Below are positions 18,511 to 27,494 of a stretch of 64,000 bases of DNA, one piece after another (position 1 is the stretch's first letter; each line of letters begins with the position of its first letter). Location: positions 112,846 to 176,845 of the forward strand of contig LWTK01000039.1 in NCBI GenBank assembly GCA_003326205.1, read 5' to 3'. The notes under the pieces are model-generated. The model saw only the letters and a program-made list of their open reading frames with translations, searched no databases and had not been told where the DNA came from. Origin of the DNA: Nostoc sp. ATCC 43529. GTDB taxonomy: Bacteria > Cyanobacteriota > Cyanobacteriia > Cyanobacteriales > Nostocaceae. A program made the translations under genes and the position numbers.

Positions 18511-19539
18511 GTGATTTACAGATTTGAATTTCGTCCTTATCGGCGAAGATTTGTGCGATCGCTGACCACGAATCATGGTAAATGGGATATTCGAGATGGG
18601 ATTATTCTCCGTCTTACCGACGAATCAGGAACAGTTGGCTGGGGAGAAATCGCGCCAATTAGCTGGTTTGGTTCAGAAACCATAGAACAAGCATTAGATT
18701 TTTGTCGCCAACTCCCAGCAGAAATCACAGACGAAACGATTTTCTCCATCCCAGATGAGTTACCCGCTTGTCAATTTGGCTTCGAGTCAGCGCGGGAGAT
18801 GTGTAAAGAGGACGCGGAGAGTGAGAGACGCGGGGACGCCGAGAATGAAATTCATGAATTCCCCGTGTCCCCGTGTCCCCGCGTCTCCGTGTCCTCCTAC
18901 AGTGCCTTACTCCCTGCTGGGGAAGCAGCTTTAACTCAATGGCAAAGTTTATGGCAGCAGGGATATCGCACATTTAAATGGAAAATTGGTGTAGATGCGA
19001 TCGCTAATGAACTTAAAATTTTTGAGTCATTGATACAGACTTTACCAGCTTCTAGCAAATTGCGATTAGATGCGAACGGTGGACTCAGCTATGAAGAAGC
19101 TAACTTATGGCTGTGGACTTGTGACAATATCCAGGCAAATCGAGAACTAAACCCACAAATTGAATTTATAGAACAACCGCTACCCGTTGAAGAATTTCAA
19201 GGAATGTTGGAATTGAGTATATGTTATGGAACAGCGATTGCTTTAGATGAATCAGTCGCCACACTCAGACAACTCATTGCTTGTTATGAACAAGGTTGGC
19301 GAGGAATTTTTGTCATTAAACCTGGGATAATTGGATCGCCATCTCGGCTGAGAAAATTTTGTCAACAACATAAAATTGATGTTGTATTTTCATCAGTATT
19401 TGAAACTGCGATCGCAAGACAAGCAGCACTCCAACTAGCAGTAGAATTATCCCAAAATAACAGGGCAGTTGGTTTTGGCATCGACCACTTTTTTGAACAA
19501 GAAGATACCTGGCTTCAAAGTCTATGGAAAAACCGTTAG
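18511..19539 (+). CDS. menC: o-Succinylbenzoate synthase with in-frame repeat insertion
   Basis: Enolase-superfamily enzyme that dehydrates SHCHC to o-succinylbenzoate. Seen: catalytic Lys in FKWKIGVD, metal ligands in LRLDANGG, FIEQPLP and ALDESVA, and the second Lys in FVIKPGI, so the active site is complete. Residues ~100-129 are not family sequence: they are translated from an 89-bp inverted repeat (18808-18896), giving a hydrophilic EDAESERRGDAENE stretch then a Val/Ser/Pro stretch. The start is GTG at 18511. The 3' end overlaps menE by 16 nt (19524-19539), so the two are translationally coupled. Confidence 0.88.
   Translation: MIYRFEFRPYRRRFVRSLTTNHGKWDIRDGIILRLTDESGTVGWGEIAPISWFGSETIEQALDFCRQLPAEITDETIFSIPDELPACQFGFESAREMCKEDAESERRGDAENEIHEFPVSPCPRVSVSSYSALLPAGEAALTQWQSLWQQGYRTFKWKIGVDAIANELKIFESLIQTLPASSKLRLDANGGLSYEEANLWLWTCDNIQANRELNPQIEFIEQPLPVEEFQGMLELSICYGTAIALDESVATLRQLIACYEQGWRGIFVIKPGIIGSPSRLRKFCQQHKIDVVFSSVFETAIARQAALQLAVELSQNNRAVGFGIDHFFEQEDTWLQSLWKNR
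18808..18896. repeat. Dispersed inverted repeat inserted inside menC
   Basis: Left arm GAGGACGCGGAGAG...GACGCGGGGAC pairs with right arm GTCCCCGCGTCTCCGTGTCCTC; the loop holds ATGAAATTCATGAATT. The GACGCGGGGAC/GTCCCCGCGTC type is typical intergenic Nostoc repeat DNA, and here it lies within an enzyme gene without breaking the frame. Confidence 0.82.
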
Positions 19540-20918
19540 ACTATCTTAATAACTTAAGCGAAAATAATTGGTTGATTGGTTACGAAAGCCATCAATTTAA
19601 CCAAATAGCTCAAGAATTATATTTAGAAATAACACAGTTATCAGCGTCAAAAACACCGCCCAAAATTATCTTAGCCGAACGCGAACCATTACGATTTCTA
19701 GCAAGTTTTCTTGCCGCTTGTGCAGCTAACTGCCCAGTTTTTCTCTGTAACCCCGACTGGGGAACCCAAGAATGGCAACAAGTCCTTGATTTAGTCCAGC
19801 CAGATATTATTTGGGGAATAGCGCATGGGGCATGGGGTATGGGGAATAAGAATAATGCCTTATGCCCTATGCCCAATGCCCAATCCCCACTCATCATGAT
19901 TCCCACAGGTGGTTCATCAGGACAAATTAAATTTGCCATCCATACTTGGGAAACTCTCATTGCATCTGTCAGAGGATTTACACAATACTTTCAGCGAAAC
20001 CAAATCAATTCTTTTTGTGTATTGCCGCTATATCACGTCAGCGGTTTAATGCAATTTTTACGTTCATTCACCACTGGAGGCAAGCTAGCTATCCTGCCAT
20101 TCAAAACCCTAGAATCTGGCCAAACATTGAATATTAAACAATCAGAGTTTTTCATATCTTTAGTACCAACTCAATTACAAAGACTCCTACAAAATCCTGA
20201 ATTAACACAATCGCTAACCCAATTTAACACCGTTCTTTTAGGAGGTGCACCCGCATGGGAAGAACTATTAGAAAAAGCGAAATTTCATCGTATTCGGTTA
20301 GCACTAACATACGGCATGACAGAAACCGCCTCTCAAATTGCCACCCTAAAACCAGACGATTTCTTAAATGGTAAAATCAGCAGCGGTCAAATTCTTCCCC
20401 ATGCCCAAGTAATTATTCGTAATCAGCAAGGTGAAATTTTAAATTGCAATCAAATAGGAAATATCACTATTAAAGCTCAATCTTTAGCACTTGGTTATTA
20501 TCCTATAATCCAAGCAAACCAGGATAATTTCCAAGTAGACGATTTAGGATTTTTCGACGACCAAGGATATTTAAATATTGTCGGACGTAGCAGCGAAAAA
20601 ATTATTACAGGCGGAGAAAATATTTACCCAGCGGAAATTGAATCAGCCATACGAGAAACTCAACTCGTTACTGATATTTGTGTTATAGGTATTCCAGATC
20701 AACACTGGGGACAAGCCTTAACAGCAATTTATATTCCCAAAAAATCAAATATCTGCGGCTTAAAAATCCAAACCCTACTCAAAGACAAACTTAGCAAATT
20801 TAAAATCCCGAAATATTGGATTCCCCAGCAAAACTTACCCCGTAACTCCCAAGGTAAAATTAACCGCCAACAGTTACAAAAAATAGCAATAGAATACCTA
20901 CAAAATCCTCTCAAATAA
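19524..20918 (+). CDS. menE: o-Succinylbenzoate-CoA ligase with in-frame repeat insertion
   Basis: ANL-family adenylating enzyme that activates o-succinylbenzoate with ATP and CoA. 464 residues. Seen: P-loop-like [57 protein letters not shown] and C-terminal [11 protein letters not shown], whose Lys is the adenylation lysine. About 25 residues just before the P-loop ([20 protein letters not shown] type) derive from a GGGCATGGGG inverted repeat. The 3' end overlaps the convergent thioesterase gene by 8 bp. Confidence 0.88.
   Translation: MEKPLDYLNNLSENNWLIGYESHQFNQIAQELYLEITQLSASKTPPKIILAEREPLRFLASFLAACAANCPVFLCNPDWGTQEWQQVLDLVQPDIIWGIAHGAWGMGNKNNALCPMPNAQSPLIMIPTGGSSGQIKFAIHTWETLIASVRGFTQYFQRNQINSFCVLPLYHVSGLMQFLRSFTTGGKLAILPFKTLESGQTLNIKQSEFFISLVPTQLQRLLQNPELTQSLTQFNTVLLGGAPAWEELLEKAKFHRIRLALTYGMTETASQIATLKPDDFLNGKISSGQILPHAQVIIRNQQGEILNCNQIGNITIKAQSLALGYYPIIQANQDNFQVDDLGFFDDQGYLNIVGRSSEKIITGGENIYPAEIESAIRETQLVTDICVIGIPDQHWGQALTAIYIPKKSNICGLKIQTLLKDKLSKFKIPKYWIPQQNLPRNSQGKINRQQLQKIAIEYLQNPLK
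19813..19888. repeat. GGGCATGGGG-type inverted repeat inserted inside menE
   Basis: A 76-bp element: left arm with GCATGGGGCATGGGGTATGG, right arm with ATGCCCTATGCCCAATGCCC. The same units occur between genes at about 2303, 8090, 8525, 18455 and 47878. Here it is translated in frame. Confidence 0.82.
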
Positions 20919-21357
20919 CCTCTCTTGCCCTTCTTCTCTCCGCGCCCTCAGCGCCTCTGCGGTTCGTTTCCAACCACTGAGTTATCTCATCAGGTAATTC
21001 CTGCTTAACTCTACTACTCACATCAATACAAACATGCCGAGTAATAGCCTTAGCAACTACCACCTCACCCACAGTAATTTCATAATTAATTTCAAACTTA
21101 TCAACACCTAGTTTTTGGGGAATTAAGCTAATTAACAACTTATCCCCTACAAACATAGGACGTAAAAAATCTACACTAGCGTGAACGATAGGGAAAGCCA
21201 CAGATGGGTTATTAAAAAAATCTTTGAGATTAATACTTGATGCTTCTAGAGATTCTTCATACGCTTCATGACAGATACCCAGAACATTGGCAAAATAAAC
21301 TACCCCAGCAGCATCAGTATCTTGAAAGCGAACCCTGCGGTTATAAGTAAAAGCCAT
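20911..21357 (-). CDS. Hot-dog thioesterase, probable 1,4-dihydroxy-2-naphthoyl-CoA hydrolase
   Basis: A 4-hydroxybenzoyl-CoA thioesterase-type hot-dog protein. [20 protein letters not shown] carries the catalytic Asp of this class, followed by HEAYEESL. Adjacency to menE and its similarity to cyanobacterial DHNA-CoA hydrolase point to release of DHNA from DHNA-CoA before MenA acts. The ATG at 21357 ([11 protein letters not shown]) is preferred over 21378. The last ~17 residues ([16 protein letters not shown]) are translated from a dispersed CGCAGAGGCGCTGAGGG-type repeat, so the natural C-terminus has been extended. Confidence 0.78.
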   Translation of the reverse strand: MAFTYNRRVRFQDTDAAGVVYFANVLGICHEAYEESLEASSINLKDFFNNPSVAFPIVHASVDFLRPMFVGDKLLISLIPQKLGVDKFEINYEITVGEVVVAKAITRHVCIDVSSRVKQELPDEITQWLETNRRGAEGAERRRAREVI

Positions 21358-21443
21358 GTTTGATAATTTGATATTCAAAAAGAAAAATAGTAGGCAATAA
21401 GCCTGCTTTGTTAAATTGGCGATCGCTTCTATATTAACCGCAA

Positions 21444-21891
21444 CTATGGAACCTGAAAATCATTAAATGAGGAGAAATTATAAGACGAAGTACTTAAAGC
21501 TTTCACCAGCTTACTATCGAGAGTTAGCAAAGTAGCACCTACCTGCTGTGAAAGCACAACATAAGAACCATCATAAGCAGAGATTTTATAAGTCAAGACA
21601 ATACTAACTGCATCCGCCATCAAATCAGCCGTCGAGACAACACGCAAGGGAAAGCCTTTGAGAGTTGCTAAATCCTTTGGTACATCAGCAACAGCATAAA
21701 GTCCGGCGCGGACATACTTCCAAATAATGTTGCCACATTCAATGTAAAACAGATTCGGGTACAAAAATTTCTGTCTGGGGATAGGCAAGGTGAGCAAACA
21801 GTTGATTAACTTTCGGCGTTAGCGGATCGTCAGGTATAAATTGTTTAATAGCTACACTGGCATCTACAACGCATCTGAGAGGAGTAGTCAT
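21444..21891 (-). pseudogene. PIN-domain (VapC-like) toxin, frameshifted
   Basis: From the ATG at 21891 the frame gives MTTPLRCVVDASVAIKQFIP, with the first PIN-domain Asp, through TEIFVP. The homologous sequence then continues in the next frame (NLFYIECGNIIWKYV, then ISAYDGSYVVLSQQVGATLL and TLDSKLVKAL). The switch falls at a GGG run at 21757-21759, where one extra base would explain it. The downstream part alone can be read from 21797 but lacks the first active-site Asp. A sequencing error cannot be excluded. Confidence 0.8.
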
Positions 21892-22019
21892 CTGTCTCGG
21901 TCTTCTCGGATTAATGCAGTACTATCAGGCCATTCCACATCAGTCCGACGACTCTCACGGCGAAGGCGCATTTCCTCTAAAAGTTTTGGGACATTTTTTT
22001 GCCTTTCCTCTTCCGTGGG
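21888..22019 (-). pseudogene. Antitoxin C-terminal remnant upstream of the PIN gene
   Basis: Forty-three codons (PTEEERQKNVPKLLEEMRLR, ending STALIREDRDR) that resemble the C-terminus of antitoxins paired with PIN toxins and overlap the PIN start by ATGA. There is no usable start codon: an in-frame TAA lies at 22020-22022 and the ATPase gene stops 16 bp further on. The antitoxin has lost its N-terminal DNA-binding half. Confidence 0.65.
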
Positions 22020-22037
22020 TTAAATAATACTTTAGTT

Positions 22038-24047
22038 TTAGTCTTCTAAAAAATCATTAACATGGTTTTCAATCCATGTCATACAGTCTCTAAAGTGACC
22101 CATCTTATCTTGTGTCATCTGTTTTGCATGGGCATCAGCTCTATATTTGTTTATAGCGTCCATTTTTGAATTAAATTCTTCTTGTTTACGTGAAAAAATG
22201 TGTTCAAAAGTTGACCATTCTTTTTTAATTATATTTTTCAATATTTCAAAAAATATATTTACCTTATCAGGATCGAACAAATCTTTATAAGCTAGATGAT
22301 TATACTTTTTTTGTTCCTCTTTACTAAAATAAAGTAGTAATTTCTCTCTTGCTTGATTCTCTCCGTATTTCGCCTTTAACTGAGTACGCACTATTTTCCT
22401 TAACTTCGGTTCTAAAGCATTTCTTCTTTGAGATATTTCATTTAACATATCTTCATTGCTTGTGTTAACCTTTTTATATTTATTTTTTTGTATTAAATAT
22501 TGTTTTACCGCATCTATTTTAAAATCGTATTCATCTCTAGTCTGGCTGATTATTCCATAACCTTTTAAATGATTAGTATATTCTGGTGACTCACTAGCAT
22601 ATTGATTAAAAAATTTAAGATCGCCAATCGCTAAATATTCTAGTAAATCGTACTCATCAACATAAAATTCAGTTAATACGTTAACCATCATTTCAATGTA
22701 TTTAGGAGCATGATTTTTATCAAATTCATTTTTAGCCTTATCATAAGTAATTCTATCTACTGTAAATGGGAGGTGTTGATTGTTTAGCTTATGGATTAAA
22801 CTACATACTTGTCTGATTAAAAATGGATGTCCACCATAATCTTCTGTTAATTTTGAATAAATTATCTCCTCAAACTGCAATCCCATAATTCTTCCAAGTT
22901 TTCTAACCATATCTCTGGTTTGTGGGACATCAAATCTTGGTAAGTATTCAATTGGTATTGAGTGAAATATAGGGTTATCTTTACCAAGAATACTTGACTG
23001 TTCTATACACATTGGGTTAGTTCCTACGATTAAATAGGAAAAAACATTATTTAATTTTTGGAAATTAGCTCTTAGAGTTTGCCAGAAAAATATAAAGTCC
23101 AAATTTTTTTCCCAGTGTATAACACTAGAAACATTAAAAGTTATACGCTCGATTTCATCAAATATGATTAAAATACTTTTTTGTTGTAAAATATTATATA
23201 TTCGACAAATTTCTTCAGCAAAAATTTGAGAAGCATTTTCTTGTGTATATTGATCTTCTGTTTGCAATTTTAAATTTAATTCATATTTTTTATTTATTTG
23301 GACAATTATATAATGTAAGCATTTATTCCATCTCCTTTGTTGAAAACTAGTATCATCGCAACTAATCAAAATTGACTTTGCACCTATTTTATCTAGTGCC
23401 CTTTGAATACCAAAAATTACAGAAGTTTTTCCTGTTTTCCGTAACCCAAATAATCCTGAATTCTCATTTGAAAAATGCCTGTTTACTATTTTATTAATAA
23501 TATCGCTTCTGCCAAAAAAATATAAATCTTTTTTTAATGGTGATTGAAAATCAAATAAGTCCCTTCTATAAAAATTGTTTCTAAATTTATTTCTTAAAAA
23601 ATAAGAATCATTAAGACTATTTAGAATTTCACTATAAGATATTGGAACTATAATTTGAGATTCTTGAGATTCTTTTAAAATATTTCTGATTTTTTCTTCT
23701 ATTTTATCATCTTTACTTAACATAACACTACATATTTTGTCTATTCTTAAATCTTGAAGCTTATCTGAAACAGCATCAATCGCATCAATCGATCTAGGCT
23801 GAAAAGATTCATAATCACTAAAAATAATGATTAATTCTCTTTCAAAATTAAAAAGCTCCTGATAGTTTCTAGGTGCTTTAATCAAGGCATACTTATATTC
23901 ACTTCTGTCTCCAATTTTTAAACCATCGAGCCTACTTACAAACCATTCATTACCAAATTTATGAAGAATTTTTTGTTCTTCGTGGCTTAATATGTATAAT
24001 TTTCGTTGCACTTGCTCGTGTAAACCAGGTTTTACTTGTTCTTGCAT
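22038..24047 (-). CDS. STAND/AAA-type ATPase with C-terminal HEPN-like domain
   Basis: 669 residues, noticeably AT-rich compared with its neighbours. Three parts are visible. Residues 1-~145 form an unidentified alpha/beta domain (ELIIIFSDYESFQPRS, QIIVPISYSEI). Residues ~175-440 are an Orc/STAND-like ATPase: FGRSDIINKIV, Walker A GLRKTGKTS at 202-209, Walker B SILIIFDEIERI at 291-302, sensor LIVGTNP at 339-345, and GGHPFLIRQVC at 405-415. Residues ~540-669 resemble the Swt1-type HEPN domain, ending with NKYRADAHAKQM (R636, H640), a possible RNase motif. ATPase-HEPN proteins are frequent in anti-phage defence, so a stimulus-triggered RNase is a reasonable inference. It abuts a truncated antitoxin gene. 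Confidence 0.75.
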   Translation of the reverse strand: MQEQVKPGLHEQVQRKLYILSHEEQKILHKFGNEWFVSRLDGLKIGDRSEYKYALIKAPRNYQELFNFERELIIIFSDYESFQPRSIDAIDAVSDKLQDLRIDKICSVMLSKDDKIEEKIRNILKESQESQIIVPISYSEILNSLNDSYFLRNKFRNNFYRRDLFDFQSPLKKDLYFFGRSDIINKIVNRHFSNENSGLFGLRKTGKTSVIFGIQRALDKIGAKSILISCDDTSFQQRRWNKCLHYIIVQINKKYELNLKLQTEDQYTQENASQIFAEEICRIYNILQQKSILIIFDEIERITFNVSSVIHWEKNLDFIFFWQTLRANFQKLNNVFSYLIVGTNPMCIEQSSILGKDNPIFHSIPIEYLPRFDVPQTRDMVRKLGRIMGLQFEEIIYSKLTEDYGGHPFLIRQVCSLIHKLNNQHLPFTVDRITYDKAKNEFDKNHAPKYIEMMVNVLTEFYVDEYDLLEYLAIGDLKFFNQYASESPEYTNHLKGYGIISQTRDEYDFKIDAVKQYLIQKNKYKKVNTSNEDMLNEISQRRNALEPKLRKIVRTQLKAKYGENQAREKLLLYFSKEEQKKYNHLAYKDLFDPDKVNIFFEILKNIIKKEWSTFEHIFSRKQEEFNSKMDAINKYRADAHAKQMTQDKMGHFRDCMTWIENHVNDFLED

Positions 24048-24366
24048 ACTTCAATTTGTTACCTTTTTTTACAAATTTGAAAATTTTTTATCTGCCTAAG
24101 CTTTGTTCATGGCGGCTTGGGAGCAAGGGGCAAATTAAATTATATTGTATAAATTATAAATATCACTATTACGTAAAAGTGCTTTTTATTGCTTAAGATC
24201 CTAAGTGTATGGTTGAGCTTAAGCATCTTACACTTCTATCAGCTTTATAGACTTAGAATCGTAGAAGACTGTTTTTGATGAAGAAGCTTGATGTTTAACA
24301 GCCAAATAGGCTGAAAGCCAACTTGTCAGTTGGATCGAACAAAGTGACATTCAACATTACTCATTT
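24048..24366. other. AT-rich gap between ATPase and RelE/ParE-type pair
   Basis: About 320 bp. It contains small inverted repeats (AGCCAAATAGGCTGAAAGCC and AACTTGTCAGTTGG near 24300) but no gene. No copy of the missing antitoxin N-terminus was found here. Confidence 0.4.
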
Positions 24367-24648
24367 TCAGAATTTAATTTGCTGTGAACCATGTATCACA
24401 GCTAGTACTTCAATTTGTTCGGGTTTAATATAATAAATAATTCTATAGGAACCTTCAATCACTTCTCGAATTTGCTCAGTTTCAAACTCTGATACAATTC
24501 GACCCGACAAAGGAAAATTTGCAATCTGTTCAGAACGTCTAGTTATACGGTCAACTATCCTCGCTGCATATTGTGGAGAAGTTTGGGCAATATAACTATA
24601 AATTGCGGAGAGATTTTCCACCGCTGTTTCTGTCCAGTAAACTTTCAC
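24367..24648 (-). CDS. RelE/ParE-family toxin
   Basis: 93 residues of the RelE/ParE superfamily: MKVYWTETAVENLSAIYSYI, then QYAARIVDRITRRSEQIANF, PLSGRIVSE and IIYYIKPEQIEVLAVIHG. The ParE-like pattern is clear; whether it targets gyrase or mRNA cannot be read. The start overlaps the antitoxin stop by 4 nt, which is typical of a coupled module. Confidence 0.85.
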   Translation of the reverse strand: MKVYWTETAVENLSAIYSYIAQTSPQYAARIVDRITRRSEQIANFPLSGRIVSEFETEQIREVIEGSYRIIYYIKPEQIEVLAVIHGSQQIKF

Positions 24649-24833
24649 TCTGGTAGTCCAAACTTTTTCCGCACTTCTTGTACAGAAATCACATTACCAG
24701 CTTTGCTATCTGCCAGTCCAGCTTCAACAGTTTGCCGAACATAAATTTGGTACATCAAATCATCCCATGTGGAATTTTCTGGCAATCTGTCGATTAATTT
24801 ATGGGCTTCTTCTTTAATGTTGAGATTTTTCAT
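24645..24833 (-). CDS. Antitoxin of the RelE/ParE-type pair
   Basis: 62 residues; EEAHKLIDRLPENSTWDDLMYQIYVRQ is the pattern of small antitoxins placed upstream of RelE/ParE toxins in cyanobacteria. The C-terminus (VISVQEVRKKFGL) probably wraps the toxin. It overlaps the toxin gene start. Confidence 0.75.
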   Translation of the reverse strand: MKNLNIKEEAHKLIDRLPENSTWDDLMYQIYVRQTVEAGLADSKAGNVISVQEVRKKFGLPE

Positions 24834-24920
24834 TAGTTGCTAACCAAATATTTTTTGCATCCATTTGAATATATTGTAGATGCAAAAATCTAGTTAGATT
24901 TTATAACAACATTTATCCAA

Positions 24921-25005
24921 CGGAGAAGGGGAGATTCGAACTCCCGGAACCTTTCGGTTCATCCGATTTCAAGTCGGACGCAATCGACCACTCTGCCACC
25001 TCTCC
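24921..25005 (-). tRNA. tRNA-Ser (anticodon TGA)
   Basis: On the minus strand an 85-nt class II tRNA: acceptor GGAGAGG pairs with CTTCTCC, the anticodon arm is CCGACTTGAAATCGG with TGA, a long variable arm (GAACCGAAAGGTTC) follows, and the T-arm contains GTTCGAATC. CCA is not encoded. Confidence 0.95.
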
Positions 25006-25082
25006 AAATAAACTGCCGAGCTAGTGGCTACCCGCATTTGTCGGTTAGCACCAAAGCTGACAGATCATACTATATCTTATCA

Positions 25083-26012
25083 CTATGCAGGTTGCACTAC
25101 TGAATGCGATCGCTCGTACAAAATTTCCTCTGACACCACCTGAAAATCATTCCCCACCCACACTAAGGAGGCTTGGGTAACCACACCCGCCTCTAAAGAA
25201 ACCAAGGAAAAATTACGCAGCTTCTCGCCGTCATTTTCCACTATCCTGGGCACAGTAGCCGCATTCAAGTAAATTGTTCCCTCTGGACTTCTAAAAACAG
25301 GTTTTCGCAGTTCTTTCTTGGTGTGCCGTAAAGTTCGGTGCATGTGACCAAATGTCACCAAAGGAATGGTCTTACCAGCAGTAACAGCCTGAGAAATCGC
25401 CTCAGCCAAATCTGGATCGCCAAAGTCGCCACCAATAGGATGCCAGTCTTTGCCGCAGGGATCTTCTGGCCGATCGCCTAATCCACTAGGCCCGTTATGA
25501 CCCAGAAAAATAATCGTCTCGTAGGCAGCGCTTTTAACCGCTTTGACGATGCGATCGCCAGATTCTTCCAAATCTGTCACTCCATAACGTTCACGACAGA
25601 TGTCCGCAAATTTCCACTCCGGACCACCCCAAGTAAACGGACGACCCCCCACTACAGTTAATTCCCAAGCCGGAAAATCTAATTTACCGTAACCGACATG
25701 GGCAGGGCCTAATAAATCGAGTTGTTCCTGTACCCAATCCTCCTTGGAACGGTCGTAGGGACACTTTTTGCGTCCCCATTCCGTAGCTGTGAACCAGGCA
25801 TCGTGGTTGCCCATGACTGCTGCTTTGGGAATGTCAACAGAAGCGATCGCTTTTACCACTTCCACCGACTCGTTACCAAAATCCCCAACAAACAGCACTA
25901 AATCAACACCCAAATGCTTGAGTGCAATGCCATCTTCTACTTCCCATTGGTCGTGAACATCTCCAACTACAGCAATTTTGAGGGTTATCGAATGAGTTTT
26001 CTGACTGGTCAT
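25083..26012 (-). CDS. Calcineurin-like metallophosphoesterase (cyanobacterial/plant type)
   Basis: 309 residues with the metallophosphatase metal motifs: VVGDVHDQWE (D-x-H), VLFVGDFGNE (GD), AVMGNHDAWF (GNHD), IFLGHNGPSG and VTFGHMHRTL (GH-x-H). All the usual ligands are present. The protein matches a conserved cyanobacterial group of unknown substrate (I recall TIGR04168). A tRNA gene lies downstream and nadA is divergent upstream. Confidence 0.85.
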   Translation of the reverse strand: MTSQKTHSITLKIAVVGDVHDQWEVEDGIALKHLGVDLVLFVGDFGNESVEVVKAIASVDIPKAAVMGNHDAWFTATEWGRKKCPYDRSKEDWVQEQLDLLGPAHVGYGKLDFPAWELTVVGGRPFTWGGPEWKFADICRERYGVTDLEESGDRIVKAVKSAAYETIIFLGHNGPSGLGDRPEDPCGKDWHPIGGDFGDPDLAEAISQAVTAGKTIPLVTFGHMHRTLRHTKKELRKPVFRSPEGTIYLNAATVPRIVENDGEKLRNFSLVSLEAGVVTQASLVWVGNDFQVVSEEILYERSHSVVQPA

Positions 26013-26162
26013 GCCACTTTCCTTGCCGTCTATCTCCAGGATATGAAACTCAGCCGAATTTGGACATTATCTCTATAAAATCAACACCCCACTATTTTTG
26101 GTAAAAACTACTATAATTAATTTAACAAGACTACAAATTGCAACTAAGAGCAACCCTTAACT

Positions 26163-27137
26163 GTGTTTACCACTGCACTAGCTCAACGAGAAAAAACCCA
26201 ACCGGGTGAACTACCATTAGATTTGTTTGGCGCCATTGAGAGTCTCAAAAAAGAACTTAACGCGGTGATTCTGGCGCATTATTATCAAGAGCCGGATATT
26301 CAAGATATTGCAGACTTTATTGGCGATTCCTTACAGCTGGCGAAAGCAGCACAAAATACCAGTGCAGATGTAATTGTCTTTGCTGGCGTTCACTTTATGG
26401 CAGAAACAGCAAAGATACTTAATCCCGATAAATTAGTACTTTTACCAGATTTGAATGCTGGTTGCTCTTTAGCAGATAGTTGTCCGCCAAAGGAATTTGC
26501 CGCTTTTAAAGCAGCACATCCAGATCACCTAGTAGTGTCTTACATCAACTGCTCTGCTGAGATTAAGGCAATGAGCGATATCATCTGTACTAGTTCCAAT
26601 GCTGTCAAGATTGTAGAGCAAATACCCAAAGACCAGCCGATTATTTTTGCCCCAGATCGAAATTTGGGGCGCTACGTCATGGAACAAACTGGACGCGACT
26701 TGGTGCTATGGCAAGGTAGCTGTGTCGTCCATGAGACCTTTTCCGAAAAGAAAATTGTCGAGTTAAAGATTGCCCACCCACAAGCAGAGGCGATCGCCCA
26801 CCCAGAATGTGAAACTAGTGTATTGCGCCACGCCAGCTTTATTGGTTCCACAGCAGCCTTACTCAAACATTGTCAAAACAGTTCCTCCCAGGAATTTATC
26901 GTGGCAACGGAGCCGGGAATCATTCACCAAATGCAAAAACTAGCTCCCCAAAAGCGCTTCATTCCCGCGCCGCCGATGAATAACTGCGCTTGTAACGAAT
27001 GTCCCTTTATGCGCTTAAACACCTTAGAAAAGCTCTACTGGGCAATGAAAAATCGCACTCCCGAAATTACCATGTCCGAAGATATCCGCCTTGCTGCACT
27101 CCGACCAATGCAACGAATGTTGGAGATGAGTGCTTAG
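26163..27137 (+). CDS. nadA: Quinolinate synthase
   Basis: Condenses iminoaspartate with dihydroxyacetone phosphate to quinolinate for NAD synthesis and carries an oxygen-sensitive [4Fe-4S] cluster. 324 residues. Seen: [35 protein letters not shown], and the cluster cysteines in [19 protein letters not shown] and [11 protein letters not shown]. The start is GTG at 26163; no in-frame ATG gives the full N-terminus. Confidence 0.95.
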   Translation: MFTTALAQREKTQPGELPLDLFGAIESLKKELNAVILAHYYQEPDIQDIADFIGDSLQLAKAAQNTSADVIVFAGVHFMAETAKILNPDKLVLLPDLNAGCSLADSCPPKEFAAFKAAHPDHLVVSYINCSAEIKAMSDIICTSSNAVKIVEQIPKDQPIIFAPDRNLGRYVMEQTGRDLVLWQGSCVVHETFSEKKIVELKIAHPQAEAIAHPECETSVLRHASFIGSTAALLKHCQNSSSQEFIVATEPGIIHQMQKLAPQKRFIPAPPMNNCACNECPFMRLNTLEKLYWAMKNRTPEITMSEDIRLAALRPMQRMLEMSA

Positions 27138-27159
27138 TTAGAACAAGTTTTTACAAATT

Positions 27160-27188
27160 GTAGAGGCGTGGTTTGATTGCGTCTCTAC
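27160..27188. terminator. Hairpin after nadA (GTAGAGGCG...CGTCTCTAC)
   Basis: A nine-base stem with one G-T pair and an 11-nt spacer, followed by an A/T-rich run. It belongs to the dispersed palindrome family also seen at 8160 and 43211, and its position suggests use as a terminator. Confidence 0.5.
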
Positions 27189-27260
27189 CAAAAATTTCTT
27201 TTTTATAAACACTTGCAATTACTAAAAACCAGTGCTATGATGTTAAATCGTGAGACAAAT

Positions 27261-27343
27261 GGGTCGGTGTCCGAGTGGTTAATGGAGACGGACTGTAAAT
27301 CCGTTGGCTAGCGCCTACGCTGGTTCAAATCCAGCCCGGCCCA
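27261..27343 (+). tRNA. tRNA-Tyr (anticodon GTA)
   Basis: 83 nt: acceptor GGGTCGG/CCGGCCC, anticodon arm ACGGACTGTAAATCCGT with GTA, variable arm TGGCTAGCGCCTACGC, T-arm GCTGGTTCAAATCCAGC. No CCA is encoded. It is followed 79 bp later by tRNA-Thr. Confidence 0.95.
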
Positions 27344-27422
27344 CCTCTCACGAATTCATAAGTTACAATAGCTGGGTAAAAGTAAAAATCTCCAGGATTG
27401 TAGCTAAGAAAATTTATATTTC

Positions 27423-27494
27423 GCCCGTGTGGCTCAGTGGTAGAGCACACCCTTGGTAAGGGTGAGGTCACGAGTTCAATCCTCGTCACGGGCT
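27423..27494 (+). tRNA. tRNA-Thr (anticodon GGT)
   Basis: 72 nt: acceptor GCCCGTG/CACGGGC, D-arm GGCTCAGTGGTAGAGC, anticodon arm CACCCTTGGTAAGGGTG with GGT, T-arm GTTCAATC. Same strand as tRNA-Tyr. Confidence 0.95.
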
